A stretch of DNA of 64,000 nt from Caulobacter endophyticus (GTDB lineage Bacteria; Pseudomonadota; Alphaproteobacteria; Caulobacterales; Caulobacteraceae), in NCBI RefSeq assembly GCF_029543245.1, contig NZ_JARQWV010000010.1, positions 62,001 through 126,000 of the forward strand, given 5' to 3'. Every line of letters begins with the position of its first letter. Position 1 is the stretch's first letter. Below, in pieces: positions 15,573 to 23,396 of this stretch. A model generated the notes under the pieces. It saw only the letters and a list, made by a program, of their open reading frames with translations. It was not told where the DNA came from and did no database searches. Both the position numbers and the translations under genes were made by a program.

Positions 15573-17141
15573 TCAGGCGGCTGACTTCCCCGCGGCCGCC
15601 TTGGTCTCCAGCTCCTTGAGCAACTGCACCGCCCGCTCGCTGCGCCGGCCGTGCGGATCGTTGACCAGCGGCTTCAGCAGGAAGGCGGCGTGGCCGTACT
15701 CCCGGCGGGCGGCCAGGGCCTGGACCGTCTCCATCGTCACCTCAGAAACCTGCGGCGCCAGCTCGTTGGCCAGCAGCAGCGCTTCCATGACGTTGTCGCT
15801 GGGATAGCCGGGCGCGGTCTTCCGGCTGCGGGCGAAGGCGAGCAGGATCTGGTAGCGGTTGGAATCGACCTGGAAGGCCTTGGCCAGCACCGCGCCGGCG
15901 GCCTTGTTCAGCGCCGCGGCGTCGTCGGGCTGCTTGCCGGCCTTGGCCAGCAGGCCCAGCGCCTTGTACTCCAGCGCCAGCAGGTCGGCCGGATCGGCGG
16001 CCAGGCGGCGGTCGAGGATGGCCATGCCCGCCTCCGGATCGCCGGCCAGCTGCTCGGCCCGCGCCAGGGTCAGCTCGGCATAGGCGTCGCCGGGATAGCG
16101 CTCGGCGACCTTGCGGATCTCGCCGACGAAGGCCGCGCCGTCCTTGTCGAAGTCGTCATGGGCCATGCGCACGCGCTGCAGCACCAGGTCGTCGGCCGAG
16201 GCCGGCAGGCGGGTGACGGTGATCGGCACCTCGCGCTTGCGCGTGCGGCTGAAACCCTGCAGCGGCAGATCGCCCTTGGTGTAGGCGCGCAGGGCCAGGG
16301 TCAGCTCGGCCAGGGTCATGCCGGTGGCCTTCTCCATGGCCTCGACCGAACCCGTCCCCTCGCCGACCGCCCGGATATAGGCCTCCAGCTGCGCCTTCCG
16401 CTTCTTGTCGCCCATGAAGTAGTGGGTCAGCAGCCAGGCCTGGGGATAGTAATTGTTGCGCCGCTCCGAGACGATCTCGCCGGAGCGCTTGGTCAAAAGG
16501 TCTTCCAGCGGCAGCCATCCGGCGTTCATCAGCCAGCTGCCGCGATTGGCGTTGATCTTGCCGACGATGATCTCGTCGCCCTTGAACAGGGTGGTCGCGA
16601 CATACTCGGCATAGCCCTCGACCAGCCACGGCGCATAGGCATAGGTGAGGTTGCGGCGCATGAAGTGGTGCGCGTACTCGTGCATCGTGATGTCGTTGCT
16701 GTCGTCGTCCTGGCTAGACACCCGGCGCGGGCGCAGGGCGACACAGACGACGTCGCGCGAGGTGGCCACGTAGTAGCCGGCCCAGTCCTCGTGAGCGTCT
16801 GGATAGGTGACCCGCAGCTCGGCCTTGTTGTCGATCAGGTGGACATCGAGCTTGCGGTCGGCGGCCTTGTCCAGCGACAGCCCGTGCATGAAGCGCAGCG
16901 TCATGTCGAAGTCTTCGAGCATAAGCGTGTAGGCGCGCAGTTGGCGCTCGTCGCCGGCGCTGTAGACGTTGAAGTTGGCGGATGAAGCGACCCTCCATCG
17001 CCCCTCGGGCGCGGCGGCGCGGGTCGAGGCCGCTCCGGCCGCCCACAGCCCGGCCGCCCACAGCAAGGGGGTGGCGGCCGCCCCCAGCACCATCGCCCGC
17101 CGCGTCGGCGCCCCCGCCGACCGCGCTGTCCGTTCCGTCAT
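15573..17141 (-). CDS. Exported HExxH metallopeptidase with TPR region (copy 2)
   Basis: 522 residues, paralogue of the adjacent gene. The N-terminus GAPTRRAMVLGAAATPLLWA is twin-arginine-like. The shared N-terminal block (RWRVASSANFNVYSAGDE, YTLMLEDFDMTLR) is followed by MHEYAHHFM (zinc ligands near 154 and 158) and PWLVEGYAEY with the likely third ligand near 179. TPR-like helices make up the C-terminal half. The spacing of 41 bases to the next gene suggests co-transcription of the pair, this one first. Export route may differ (Tat here, Sec in the paralogue), which would affect whether zinc loading happens before or after export. Substrate unknown. Confidence 0.8.
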   Translation of the reverse strand: MTERTARSAGAPTRRAMVLGAAATPLLWAAGLWAAGAASTRAAAPEGRWRVASSANFNVYSAGDERQLRAYTLMLEDFDMTLRFMHGLSLDKAADRKLDVHLIDNKAELRVTYPDAHEDWAGYYVATSRDVVCVALRPRRVSSQDDDSNDITMHEYAHHFMRRNLTYAYAPWLVEGYAEYVATTLFKGDEIIVGKINANRGSWLMNAGWLPLEDLLTKRSGEIVSERRNNYYPQAWLLTHYFMGDKKRKAQLEAYIRAVGEGTGSVEAMEKATGMTLAELTLALRAYTKGDLPLQGFSRTRKREVPITVTRLPASADDLVLQRVRMAHDDFDKDGAAFVGEIRKVAERYPGDAYAELTLARAEQLAGDPEAGMAILDRRLAADPADLLALEYKALGLLAKAGKQPDDAAALNKAAGAVLAKAFQVDSNRYQILLAFARSRKTAPGYPSDNVMEALLLANELAPQVSEVTMETVQALAARREYGHAAFLLKPLVNDPHGRRSERAVQLLKELETKAAAGKSAA

Positions 17142-17350
17142 CTAAGCAAAGCCCCCGATACTGGGCCCGAACCTAGCGAGAGCGGTCCGGCGCTGGCAAC
17201 CCAGGGAGGTTCGTCAAGCTCGCGAAATGTTCCGGCGCCCGACGAACGGGCGTTCGAAATGCCCCTATTCAACTTGGGGATTTGGAGTCATGCTTGCCTT
17301 GTCGCCGACGTTCGGCCCCCGAGAGCCGTCGGGGCGACGGAGGAAACGAC

Positions 17351-17488
17351 ATGGCCCTGGCCGAAGACCCTCGCGATCACATCCGTCGTCGTCCCCTGGG
17401 GCAGAGCGCGCTCTGCCTGGGCACGGTGCTGGCCGGACTGGTGGTGATCGCCCTCGTCCTGAACATCGTGGCCGGCCTGCTGATGTAG
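17351..17488 (+). CDS. Small single-span membrane protein
   Basis: 45 residues: a short charged N-terminus (MALAEDPRDHIRRRPLG) and one hydrophobic helix from ALCLGTVLAGLVVIALVLNI to the end. GGAGGAAA lies 6 bases before the ATG, which is why this start is used rather than longer in-frame starts. No family recognised. It faces the convergent gene at 17505, 16 bases away. Confidence 0.65.
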   Translation: MALAEDPRDHIRRRPLGQSALCLGTVLAGLVVIALVLNIVAGLLM

Positions 17489-17504
17489 CGGCCCGCCGGC
17501 GACG

Positions 17505-17885
17505 TCAGGCCGCCAGCCGACGCCAGACCTGGCGATCGGCCTCGAGATTGGTCAGTTGGCCCGCCTTCTGACGCTGGTGCAGCGCGCCCATGACTTCCAG
17601 ACCGATCTGGGCGTAGCGCACCTGCACCTGCTCGATCAGGCAGCCGCGCGCCGGCGCGACGAACAGCACCGCATTGATCTCCGGCGCCTTGGCGATGATC
17701 AGGGCCGCCAGGCGCTTGGCCTTTTCCACCTGCTTGTGGTGCAGCAGCGGCTCCTCGGCATAGAGCTCCTTGCCCAGCTCGGCGACGAAGTTCAGCGACA
17801 GAGCGGCGAAACGGTCGCGCGTCATCGGCGGCGACAGTTCGGCGGCGTCCAGGCTGAGCACGACGTCGTTCATCAGGAAGAGCAT
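17505..17885 (-). CDS. Conserved hypothetical protein
   Basis: 126 residues, soluble, mostly helical with one hydrophobic strand (EINAVLFVAPARGC) and a C-terminal RQVWRRLAA. An internal ATG at 17873 (MNDVVLSLDAAELS) may be the true start, since no RBS is evident before the first one. Function not recognised. Confidence 0.65.
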   Translation of the reverse strand: MLFLMNDVVLSLDAAELSPPMTRDRFAALSLNFVAELGKELYAEEPLLHHKQVEKAKRLAALIIAKAPEINAVLFVAPARGCLIEQVQVRYAQIGLEVMGALHQRQKAGQLTNLEADRQVWRRLAA

Positions 17886-18014
17886 GGGCGGATGGCGGGG
17901 CTGCTGGTGACCTGCGACATCCTGCCGCGCTCTACTTTAGGTCTGGTTTAGCGGCAAGGTTAACGCTGTGGACGATTGCGCAAACGCCGTGCGGCCTGTC
18001 GCCTCGCCGCCCGC

Positions 18015-18344
18015 TCAGCCCTCGACCGCCTCGGTCAGGAAATGGCGACCTTCGCGATCCTCGATCTCGACCACCCAGACATCGGGGTCGATGCGGGCGG
18101 CGCGCTCGGCATAGGCGTCGAGATCAGGCTCGAAGTCGGACTTGGTGGGCTGCATCCACACCCGCTCGCCATCGCCGCGCGTGGCCTCGCTGTAGAGCCG
18201 CACCGTGCCGGCCTTGCGGTCGACCACCTTGACCAGCACCGCGCCCGCCCGGGCGTCGCCCTTGCGCACGACCATGGCGAAGGCCCCGCCCAGCTCGGCG
18301 CGGCGGATCAGCGCGCCCACCCAAAGATCCGTCGAAAGAAGCAT
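18015..18344 (-). CDS. DUF1491 family protein
   Basis: 109-residue soluble protein of the alphaproteobacterial DUF1491 family. It opens with LSTDLWVGALIRRAELGGAFAMVVRKGD, then GAVLVKVVDRKAGTVRLYSE, and ends VWVVEIEDREGRHFLTEAV, a beta-rich fold of unknown function. Length is normal for the family. Confidence 0.82.
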   Translation of the reverse strand: MLLSTDLWVGALIRRAELGGAFAMVVRKGDARAGAVLVKVVDRKAGTVRLYSEATRGDGERVWMQPTKSDFEPDLDAYAERAARIDPDVWVVEIEDREGRHFLTEAVEG

Positions 18345-18413
18345 TGCTAACCGAACCGCAACCAGGAGCGGCTAAGGTCCGCTCGAATATCCTCTCTCGC
18401 AGAATACGAGAAA

Positions 18414-19313
18414 ATGGCCACCGTGAAGACCTCCGCCCCGCGAAAGCGGCGCCTGGCGGCGACGCTCGTCGCCACAGCCGTGCTCGGCTCGGCCCAGACG
18501 GCGACGGCCACCCCCTCCGACGTTTTCTACGAACGCAGCCTGATGAGCGCCGCCGGCGCCCGTTGCGGCCTGTTCAGCGCCTCGCTGTCGCGCGCCCTCG
18601 ACGCCGGCCGAGTGCAGGCCCGCGGCGCGGCCCTTCGCGCCGGCGCCAGCGCCCAGCAACTCGACGGCGTGCAGCAGCGCGCCCACGCCAAGGCCGCCTC
18701 GGTGCCCTGCGGCTCCAAGGACCTGACCACCGCCGCCGGCCGCGTGCGCAAGGCCTTCGAGGGCTACGCCCTGCTGCAGCGGATGAACTATCCGGGCGAC
18801 CGGGCCAGCTGGCAGGCCGACCGCGCCAGTTCGGCGACCATCCCGTTCTGGCGGCTGTCGCAGGCCGCGAGCTTCGGCGGCGACCGGCTGATGTTCGGCC
18901 TGGCCGGCCGCAACACCGAGCTGCTGGCCGTGGCGACCTTCGCCGACGGCGCCCAGCCCTATACCGCGCGGCTGGTCATGCGCGATCCGACCCTCACGCT
19001 CGGCCCCTATCTGAGGGCCCGCGCCGGCGGGAGCCTCGCCGACAACGCCGCCCCGCGCGCGGCCACCCGGATGTTCGCGCCCGAGACGCGCGACACCGCC
19101 CCTGCCCCCACCCTGCTGCCGACCGGCGCCAAGACCGGCATGACCTTCCGCTTTCCGCGCGAAGCCGGCGACGCCATCGCGCGGCTGGACCCGCGCGAGG
19201 CGATCATCGTCGAGTTCGTGATCCAGGCCCGCGGCGGCCGCGAGATCGTGCGCCGGGCCTATGTCGAGGTCGGCGATTTCGCCGCCGGCCGCGCCTTCCT
19301 GCGAGTCAGCTGA
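18414..19313 (+). CDS. Secreted protein of unknown function
   Basis: 299 residues with an N-terminal export signal (KRRLAATLVATAVLGSAQTATA). The mature region has two cysteines early (RCGLF and VPCGS), a helical N-terminal half and a beta-rich C-terminal half with LVMRDPTLTLGPYLRARAGG and EAIIVEFVIQARGGREIVRR. No enzyme motif is visible. It lies 56 bases upstream of the exonuclease gene in the same direction. Confidence 0.7.
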   Translation: MATVKTSAPRKRRLAATLVATAVLGSAQTATATPSDVFYERSLMSAAGARCGLFSASLSRALDAGRVQARGAALRAGASAQQLDGVQQRAHAKAASVPCGSKDLTTAAGRVRKAFEGYALLQRMNYPGDRASWQADRASSATIPFWRLSQAASFGGDRLMFGLAGRNTELLAVATFADGAQPYTARLVMRDPTLTLGPYLRARAGGSLADNAAPRAATRMFAPETRDTAPAPTLLPTGAKTGMTFRFPREAGDAIARLDPREAIIVEFVIQARGGREIVRRAYVEVGDFAAGRAFLRVS

Positions 19314-19369
19314 CAGGTTCTGGCGCAGGGCCGTTTGGCCCCCGGACCGTCAAGGCCCATATTCAGCCG

Positions 19370-20113
19370 ATGACACGCATCCGCGTCATCGACCTCGAGA
19401 CCGCCGGCAACGGACCGCAGGACGTCTGCGAGATCGGCTGGCAGGACGTCGTGCGAGGGCCCGACGGCCTCTGGCGTGTGGACGAGGATCGCGGTTCGCT
19501 GCTGGTCAATCCCGGCCGCCCGATCTCGCCGGAAACCATGGCCGTTCACCACATCCTCGACGAAGAGGTGGCCGGCGCGCCGTTCTGGAAGAACGCCGCC
19601 TCCCCTGTGCTGAAGCCCGAAGGCGGCGTCGCGGCCCTCGCTGCGCATCGCGCCTCGTTCGAGCAGCGCTACTGCACGCCGGCCCTGGCGGGCGGAACGG
19701 CGTGGATCTGCACCTGGAAATGCGCCCTGCGCCTGTGGCCGCAGCTGACCAGCTTCTCCAACCAGATGCTGCGCTACCAGCGCAGGCCCGAGGGCCTGGT
19801 CCACGCCCTGGGCCTGCCGGCCCACCGCGCCCTGCCCGACGCCTATGTCACCGCCCATCACCTGCGCGACATGCTCAGCGAGGCCTCGCTGGAGCAGCTC
19901 CTGGCCTGGAGCGCAGAGCCGGGCCTGCTGCCCCGCGCGCCCAAGGGCCCCGAGCGCGGCAAGGCCTGGGGCCTGATCGGCGACGAGGCGCTGCGAACGC
20001 TGGCCCAGGACCGCGACCCCGACGTGCGCTTCAGCGCCGAGACCGAACTGCGCCGCCGCGGCGAGGCCGCGCCGACGGCGGCCGCGGAGCCGGCGCAGCG
20101 GACGCTGCTTTGA
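19370..20113 (+). CDS. DEDDh-type 3'-5' exonuclease
   Basis: 247 residues. Exonuclease motif I is IRVIDLETAGNG (Asp and Glu), motif II is in the SPVLKPEGGVAALAAHRASFEQRY region, and motif III is GLPAHRALPDAYVTAH with the His-x4-Asp of the DEDDh class, as in DNA polymerase III epsilon and ExoX. The internal HHILDEEV block is also family-typical. The helical C-terminal extension of ~70 residues is not recognised. It probably trims single-stranded 3' ends in repair. Confidence 0.83.
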   Translation: MTRIRVIDLETAGNGPQDVCEIGWQDVVRGPDGLWRVDEDRGSLLVNPGRPISPETMAVHHILDEEVAGAPFWKNAASPVLKPEGGVAALAAHRASFEQRYCTPALAGGTAWICTWKCALRLWPQLTSFSNQMLRYQRRPEGLVHALGLPAHRALPDAYVTAHHLRDMLSEASLEQLLAWSAEPGLLPRAPKGPERGKAWGLIGDEALRTLAQDRDPDVRFSAETELRRRGEAAPTAAAEPAQRTLL

Positions 20114-20199
20114 GCTACGCCTCAGCCCTCGGCGGGACGGCTGCTGACATGCCCGAGGCCGCGCCCGGACCCGCATTTCCCAAGGTCCAGCCAGGGTGG

Positions 20200-20640
20200 C
20201 TATCGGATCCGGGATTGGCCGCCGCCGGCCTCCACGGCGGCGGCGAATGCGGCCAGCGCCTCCGCGTGAAATTGCGGCGCCAGTATTTCCCCAACCTTCT
20301 CGCCCGTAGACCTTCGCTTGATCAGCACCGCGGGGATGAATGACGCACCGCCGCCTCGTCCGCGTTCGATCAAGGCTTCGGCGCTGGCGATGCTCCACGT
20401 CGTGCGCCAGAACACCTTGCGAACGATCAGCCCGTTTCGAACGCTGATGCGGATGGTCGCAACCGAGCCCCAGACCAGGGCTCCCAGCGCCAGCATCCCG
20501 GCTCCGATCAGCTGTTCAACCTGATACGTCCAGCTGACGACGCCTATGACCAACACCGGGCTGACGAGAACGCCCAGCACGACGAGCGTGGACGTCGCGG
20601 GCCTTAGCTCGATCGAAGGGCGCGGATCGGCTTCATCCAT
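20200..20640 (-). CDS. Membrane protein with PH-like domain
   Basis: 146 residues with two adjacent transmembrane helices (LVVLGVLVSPVLVIGVVSW and LIGAGMLALGALVWGSVAT) followed by a small beta-rich domain (IRISVRNGLIVRKVFWRTTW ... EALIERGRGG) and a C-terminal helix, reminiscent of bacterial PH-like membrane proteins. Assignment is by pattern only; function unknown. Confidence 0.62.
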   Translation of the reverse strand: MDEADPRPSIELRPATSTLVVLGVLVSPVLVIGVVSWTYQVEQLIGAGMLALGALVWGSVATIRISVRNGLIVRKVFWRTTWSIASAEALIERGRGGGASFIPAVLIKRRSTGEKVGEILAPQFHAEALAAFAAAVEAGGGQSRIR

Positions 20641-20709
20641 GCAATTTGATATTGCACAGCTTCCGTCTCCGCAATCTCCGGCCCAGGCGCGCGACGCGCC
20701 GCCGCCCCC

Positions 20710-21120
20710 CTACTTCCCTGCGTCGGATGGGGCCATGCATTCGACCGGCTTGGCGCTGGCGACGTCTTCGCCGTCCTTGAGCGGCGCGACCATCCCCTCG
20801 GTCATGCCCTTGGTCCACCACTGCAGGCCCTCGCCCACATAGCGCGCGCCGCTGGCCGACATGGCCACGGTCAGGGTGCGGGTCTTGTCGCCGTATTCGA
20901 CCACGGCGGTCTTGTCGTCGGGATAGGTCGCCTTCAGCACGCTGCCGTCGGCGCAGGCATAGACGATCTGCTTGGGCTCGGCGGCGGCGGGCGCGGCCGG
21001 CGGCGCGGGGCTCTGGGCCAGGTTGTCGGGCGTGGGCGCGGGCTTGGGCGCCTCGGTCTTCTTCTCGCAGGCGGCCAGGGCCAGGACGGCCAGGCCGGCG
21101 ACGAACAACGGACGGATCAT
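20710..21120 (-). CDS. MliC-type lysozyme-inhibitor lipoprotein
   Basis: 136 residues. The lipobox LALAAC places the lipidated Cys at about 18, followed by a proline/alanine-rich tether. The domain IVYACADGSVLKATYPDDKTAVVEY ... GARYVGEGLQWWTKG matches MliC (membrane-bound inhibitor of C-type lysozyme), including the YACADG start and the W-W-x-KG loop, and a second Cys near the C-terminus for the disulfide. Expected location is the outer membrane, facing the periplasm. Confidence 0.85.
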   Translation of the reverse strand: MIRPLFVAGLAVLALAACEKKTEAPKPAPTPDNLAQSPAPPAAPAAAEPKQIVYACADGSVLKATYPDDKTAVVEYGDKTRTLTVAMSASGARYVGEGLQWWTKGMTEGMVAPLKDGEDVASAKPVECMAPSDAGK

Positions 21121-21187
21121 CGGCGTGCTCCCCGAAAAGCAAAGGTTCGATGAGCCTATAACGTCGGCCGCCCGACGTCGTTGCCGA

Positions 21188-21502
21188 TCAGTCGGCGTCG
21201 CGGTCGGCCTTCAGGCGCGCGCTTTCGGCCTTCAGCGGCCGCGAGACCGGGCAGACCTCCTGCACGAACTCGGTCAGCGTGTTGACCAGACTGTCGCGCA
21301 CCAGGCTGTAGTGCACGAACTGGCCGCGCTTATCGCTGCTGACCAGCCCCGCAGCCTCCAGGATCGACAGGTGCTGCGAGACCGCCGGCTTGGATATCTC
21401 GAAGCGCGAGGCGATCTCGCCCGCCGTCAGGTCGGCATGGGCCAGATAGGCCAGGATCTTGCGCCGGACCGTCGACGACAGGGCTTCGAACACGCGTTGC
21501 AT
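21188..21502 (-). CDS. ArsR family transcriptional regulator
   Basis: About 104 residues with the ArsR/SmtB winged helix: VFEALSSTVRRKILAYL, LTAGEIASRFEISKPAVSQHL (recognition helix), LSILEAAGLVSSDKRGQFVHY. No metal-binding cysteine motif is present in the recognition helix; the single Cys is near the C-terminus (EVCPVSRPL), so it more likely belongs to the metal-independent autorepressor branch. The ATG at 21502 fits the family; a TTG at 21538 is the longer alternative. It is divergent from a three-gene membrane/desaturase operon, which it probably represses along with itself. Confidence 0.87.
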   Translation of the reverse strand: MQRVFEALSSTVRRKILAYLAHADLTAGEIASRFEISKPAVSQHLSILEAAGLVSSDKRGQFVHYSLVRDSLVNTLTEFVQEVCPVSRPLKAESARLKADRDAD

Positions 21503-21588
21503 GAATGCGTATTTAAGCGGTTCGCTAATCGCTTGCAAACTAGCGATGAGGTATTTAAGGAATCACTTATTCGAAGAAGGAGCGCCCC
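21503..21588. promoter_or_regulatory. Divergent promoter/operator of arsR-type gene and desaturase operon
   Basis: AT-richer gap with a direct repeat GTATTTAAG at 21509-21517 and 21551-21559, 42 bases apart (four helical turns), and an inverted repeat TCGCTA...TAGCGA between them. This is the likely operator. The plus-strand gene has GAAGGAG as RBS at its right edge. Confidence 0.6.
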
Positions 21589-22026
21589 ATGCATCCGCCG
21601 CCTCGCCCAGCCCGGCCGACCAGGGGCGACGTCGTCTCAGCCCTGATCCTCGGCGCGGGGACCGGCGCCCTGCTGACGACGACAATGGCCTTCGCCATGT
21701 CTGTGCCGACGAGCGGCAGCCTGGCCTTGTACATCGCCGCGATCGCCCTCGCCGTTTCCGCTCCAGTCTGGCTGACCGGCCTTTGCCTGCTCGGCGGTCC
21801 CGTCTGGTGGTGGCTTCATCGGCGGGGCGTCCGCTCTCCGGGAGCAGGCGCGGCGACCGGCGCCGTGCTGACGGCCCTGGCGGTCGCCGCCGTGCTGTTG
21901 TCCTGCGGCGACCGCCTGCCTCAGGACCTCGTGGGATCTCCCTGGGCCTTCTGCGTGGGCCTGGTCGCCATCGGCGGCCTGATCGGCCTCCTGACCGTCG
22001 CTTTCGCCTACCGGGCGCGAGCATGA
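21589..22026 (+). CDS. Four-helix membrane protein, first gene of desaturase operon
   Basis: 145 residues with four predicted membrane helices (SALILGAGTGALLTTTMAFA, YIAAIALAVSAPVWLTGLCL, GAVLTALAVAAVLLSC, AFCVGLVAIGGLIGLLTVAF). No motif for transport or catalysis. Its stop overlaps the ATG of the next gene (ATGA), and the two encode proteins of the same length and helix count that look like distant duplicates. Function unknown, presumably linked to the lipid desaturase encoded downstream. Confidence 0.75.
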   Translation: MHPPPRPARPTRGDVVSALILGAGTGALLTTTMAFAMSVPTSGSLALYIAAIALAVSAPVWLTGLCLLGGPVWWWLHRRGVRSPGAGAATGAVLTALAVAAVLLSCGDRLPQDLVGSPWAFCVGLVAIGGLIGLLTVAFAYRARA

Positions 22027-22460
22027 GCGCCCCGGCCCGCACCAACGGCGGCCAACTCGTCGCCGCCCTGCTCGTCGGAGCCTCGGCGGGGACCGTCCTG
22101 GTCGCCGGCTGGCTGTTCGTCGTGGCCCTGTTCACCGGACCGCCGGAGTTTGCTCCGGTCATCGCCCTCGGCGGCTTCTTCTATGCGCCCTTCCTGTGGG
22201 TCGGCGGCCTGTTGCTGGTCGGGCTTCCCGTGGGGACGGTCCTGCATTTCTTCGGCGCCCGCTCGCGCCGGATCGGCGCCCTGGCCGGTGCGGTCCTGTC
22301 CTCCCTCCCTCTCGGCGCGTGGATCGGCGCAGAGCCTCACAAGACCGCCGAGGAAACCCTCAGGCTGATCTTCATGCTCGTCAGCCAGGCGGCGGCCGGC
22401 GCCGTCGTCGGCTGGATCGTCGTGCACGTCGCCTACGACCGCAAAGGAGCCTCGCAATGA
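22023..22460 (+). CDS. Four-helix membrane protein, second gene of desaturase operon
   Basis: 145 residues with four membrane helices (LVAALLVGASAGTVLVAGWL, FAPVIALGGFFYAPFLWVGG, GALAGAVLSSLPLGAWIG, LIFMLVSQAAAGAVVGWIVV). The start is fixed by the 4-base ATGA overlap with the upstream gene, and the same overlap joins it to the desaturase gene. The layout (A..GA..G...G helix 1, short outer loops) resembles the preceding protein. Function unknown. Confidence 0.75.
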   Translation: MSAPARTNGGQLVAALLVGASAGTVLVAGWLFVVALFTGPPEFAPVIALGGFFYAPFLWVGGLLLVGLPVGTVLHFFGARSRRIGALAGAVLSSLPLGAWIGAEPHKTAEETLRLIFMLVSQAAAGAVVGWIVVHVAYDRKGASQ

Positions 22461-23365
22461 GCGTCCACCACGACGATCCCTATGCCGTGCACTCGATCGC
22501 GCCCGACGCCGGCGGCGACGCCCTGAACGGCCGCGTCATCTGGTCGCCGGCCACCTCGCTCTGGCAAGGCGCGATGCTGGCCGGGACCCTGGCCGCGCCG
22601 TTCTTCTTCACTTGGAGCGGTCTGGCCGTCTTTATCCTGCTGACCGGCGCGACCCTACTGATCGGCCATTCGGTCGGCTTTCATCGCCGGCTGATCCACG
22701 GCAGCTTCGAAAGCCCGCGCTGGCTGGACCGGCTGATGATGTGGCTGGGCACGCTGGTGGGCATGAGCGGCCCGCTGGGCATGATCGCCGCCCACGACCT
22801 GCGCGACTGGGGCCAGCGGCAGGACGCCTGCCACCCGTACCTTTCCAACCGCGCCGACTTCTGGACCGACTACGCCTGGAACCTGCACGGCCGCCTCGTC
22901 CTCGATACCCCGCCGCGCCAGGCGATCCCGGCCCACATCGCGCAGGACCGCTTCTACCGGCTGCTGGAGCGCACCTGGATGTTGCAGCAGCTTCCCGTCG
23001 CGCTGGTCCTCTTCGCACTGGGCGGCTGGTCCTGGCTGCTGTGGGGCGTGGCCGCACGGGTCTGCGTGTCGGTGACCGGACACTGGTACGTCGGCCGCCT
23101 GGCCCATCGGACGGGTCCGCAAAGCTGGCTGGTCGAAACCTCGGGCGTCCAGGCCCACGACGTGCCCTGGGCGGCGATCCCGACCATGGGCGAGGCCTGG
23201 CACAACAACCACCACGCCTGGCCAGGCTCGGCGCGCATCGGCCTCTATCCCGGCCAGGCCGACTGGGGCTTCGCGCTGATCCGCCTGCTGGAGCGGCTTG
23301 GTCTCGCCTGGAACGTCCGGACTCCCGAGACCTTGCCCGAGCGGCCGGAGCTGGCGCGAGCTTAG
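22457..23365 (+). CDS. Membrane fatty acid desaturase
   Basis: 302-residue integral membrane di-iron desaturase-like protein. Histidine box 1 (GHSVGFHRRLIH) and box 3 (GEAWHNNHHAWP) are present. At box 2 the usual HRxHH is replaced by AHDLRDWGQRQDACHP, so two ligand histidines differ from classic delta-9 enzymes; this may define a subfamily. Membrane helices lie near residues 35-80 and 170-210. It is the third gene of an operon with ATGA overlaps, controlled by the divergent ArsR-type regulator. The expected role is introducing a double bond into acyl chains. Confidence 0.85.
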   Translation: MSVHHDDPYAVHSIAPDAGGDALNGRVIWSPATSLWQGAMLAGTLAAPFFFTWSGLAVFILLTGATLLIGHSVGFHRRLIHGSFESPRWLDRLMMWLGTLVGMSGPLGMIAAHDLRDWGQRQDACHPYLSNRADFWTDYAWNLHGRLVLDTPPRQAIPAHIAQDRFYRLLERTWMLQQLPVALVLFALGGWSWLLWGVAARVCVSVTGHWYVGRLAHRTGPQSWLVETSGVQAHDVPWAAIPTMGEAWHNNHHAWPGSARIGLYPGQADWGFALIRLLERLGLAWNVRTPETLPERPELARA

Positions 23366-23396
23366 GGCTCGCCTTCTGGCGGAGCGACTGAGGGGA

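Noticed and set aside
12103-15807. A 1234-codon open frame on the plus strand across prfC and the first metallopeptidase gene
   Set aside because: It is antisense to two well-recognised genes and has the low-complexity Gly/Leu/Val/Arg/His composition typical of shadow frames in high-GC DNA; no family motif or RBS.
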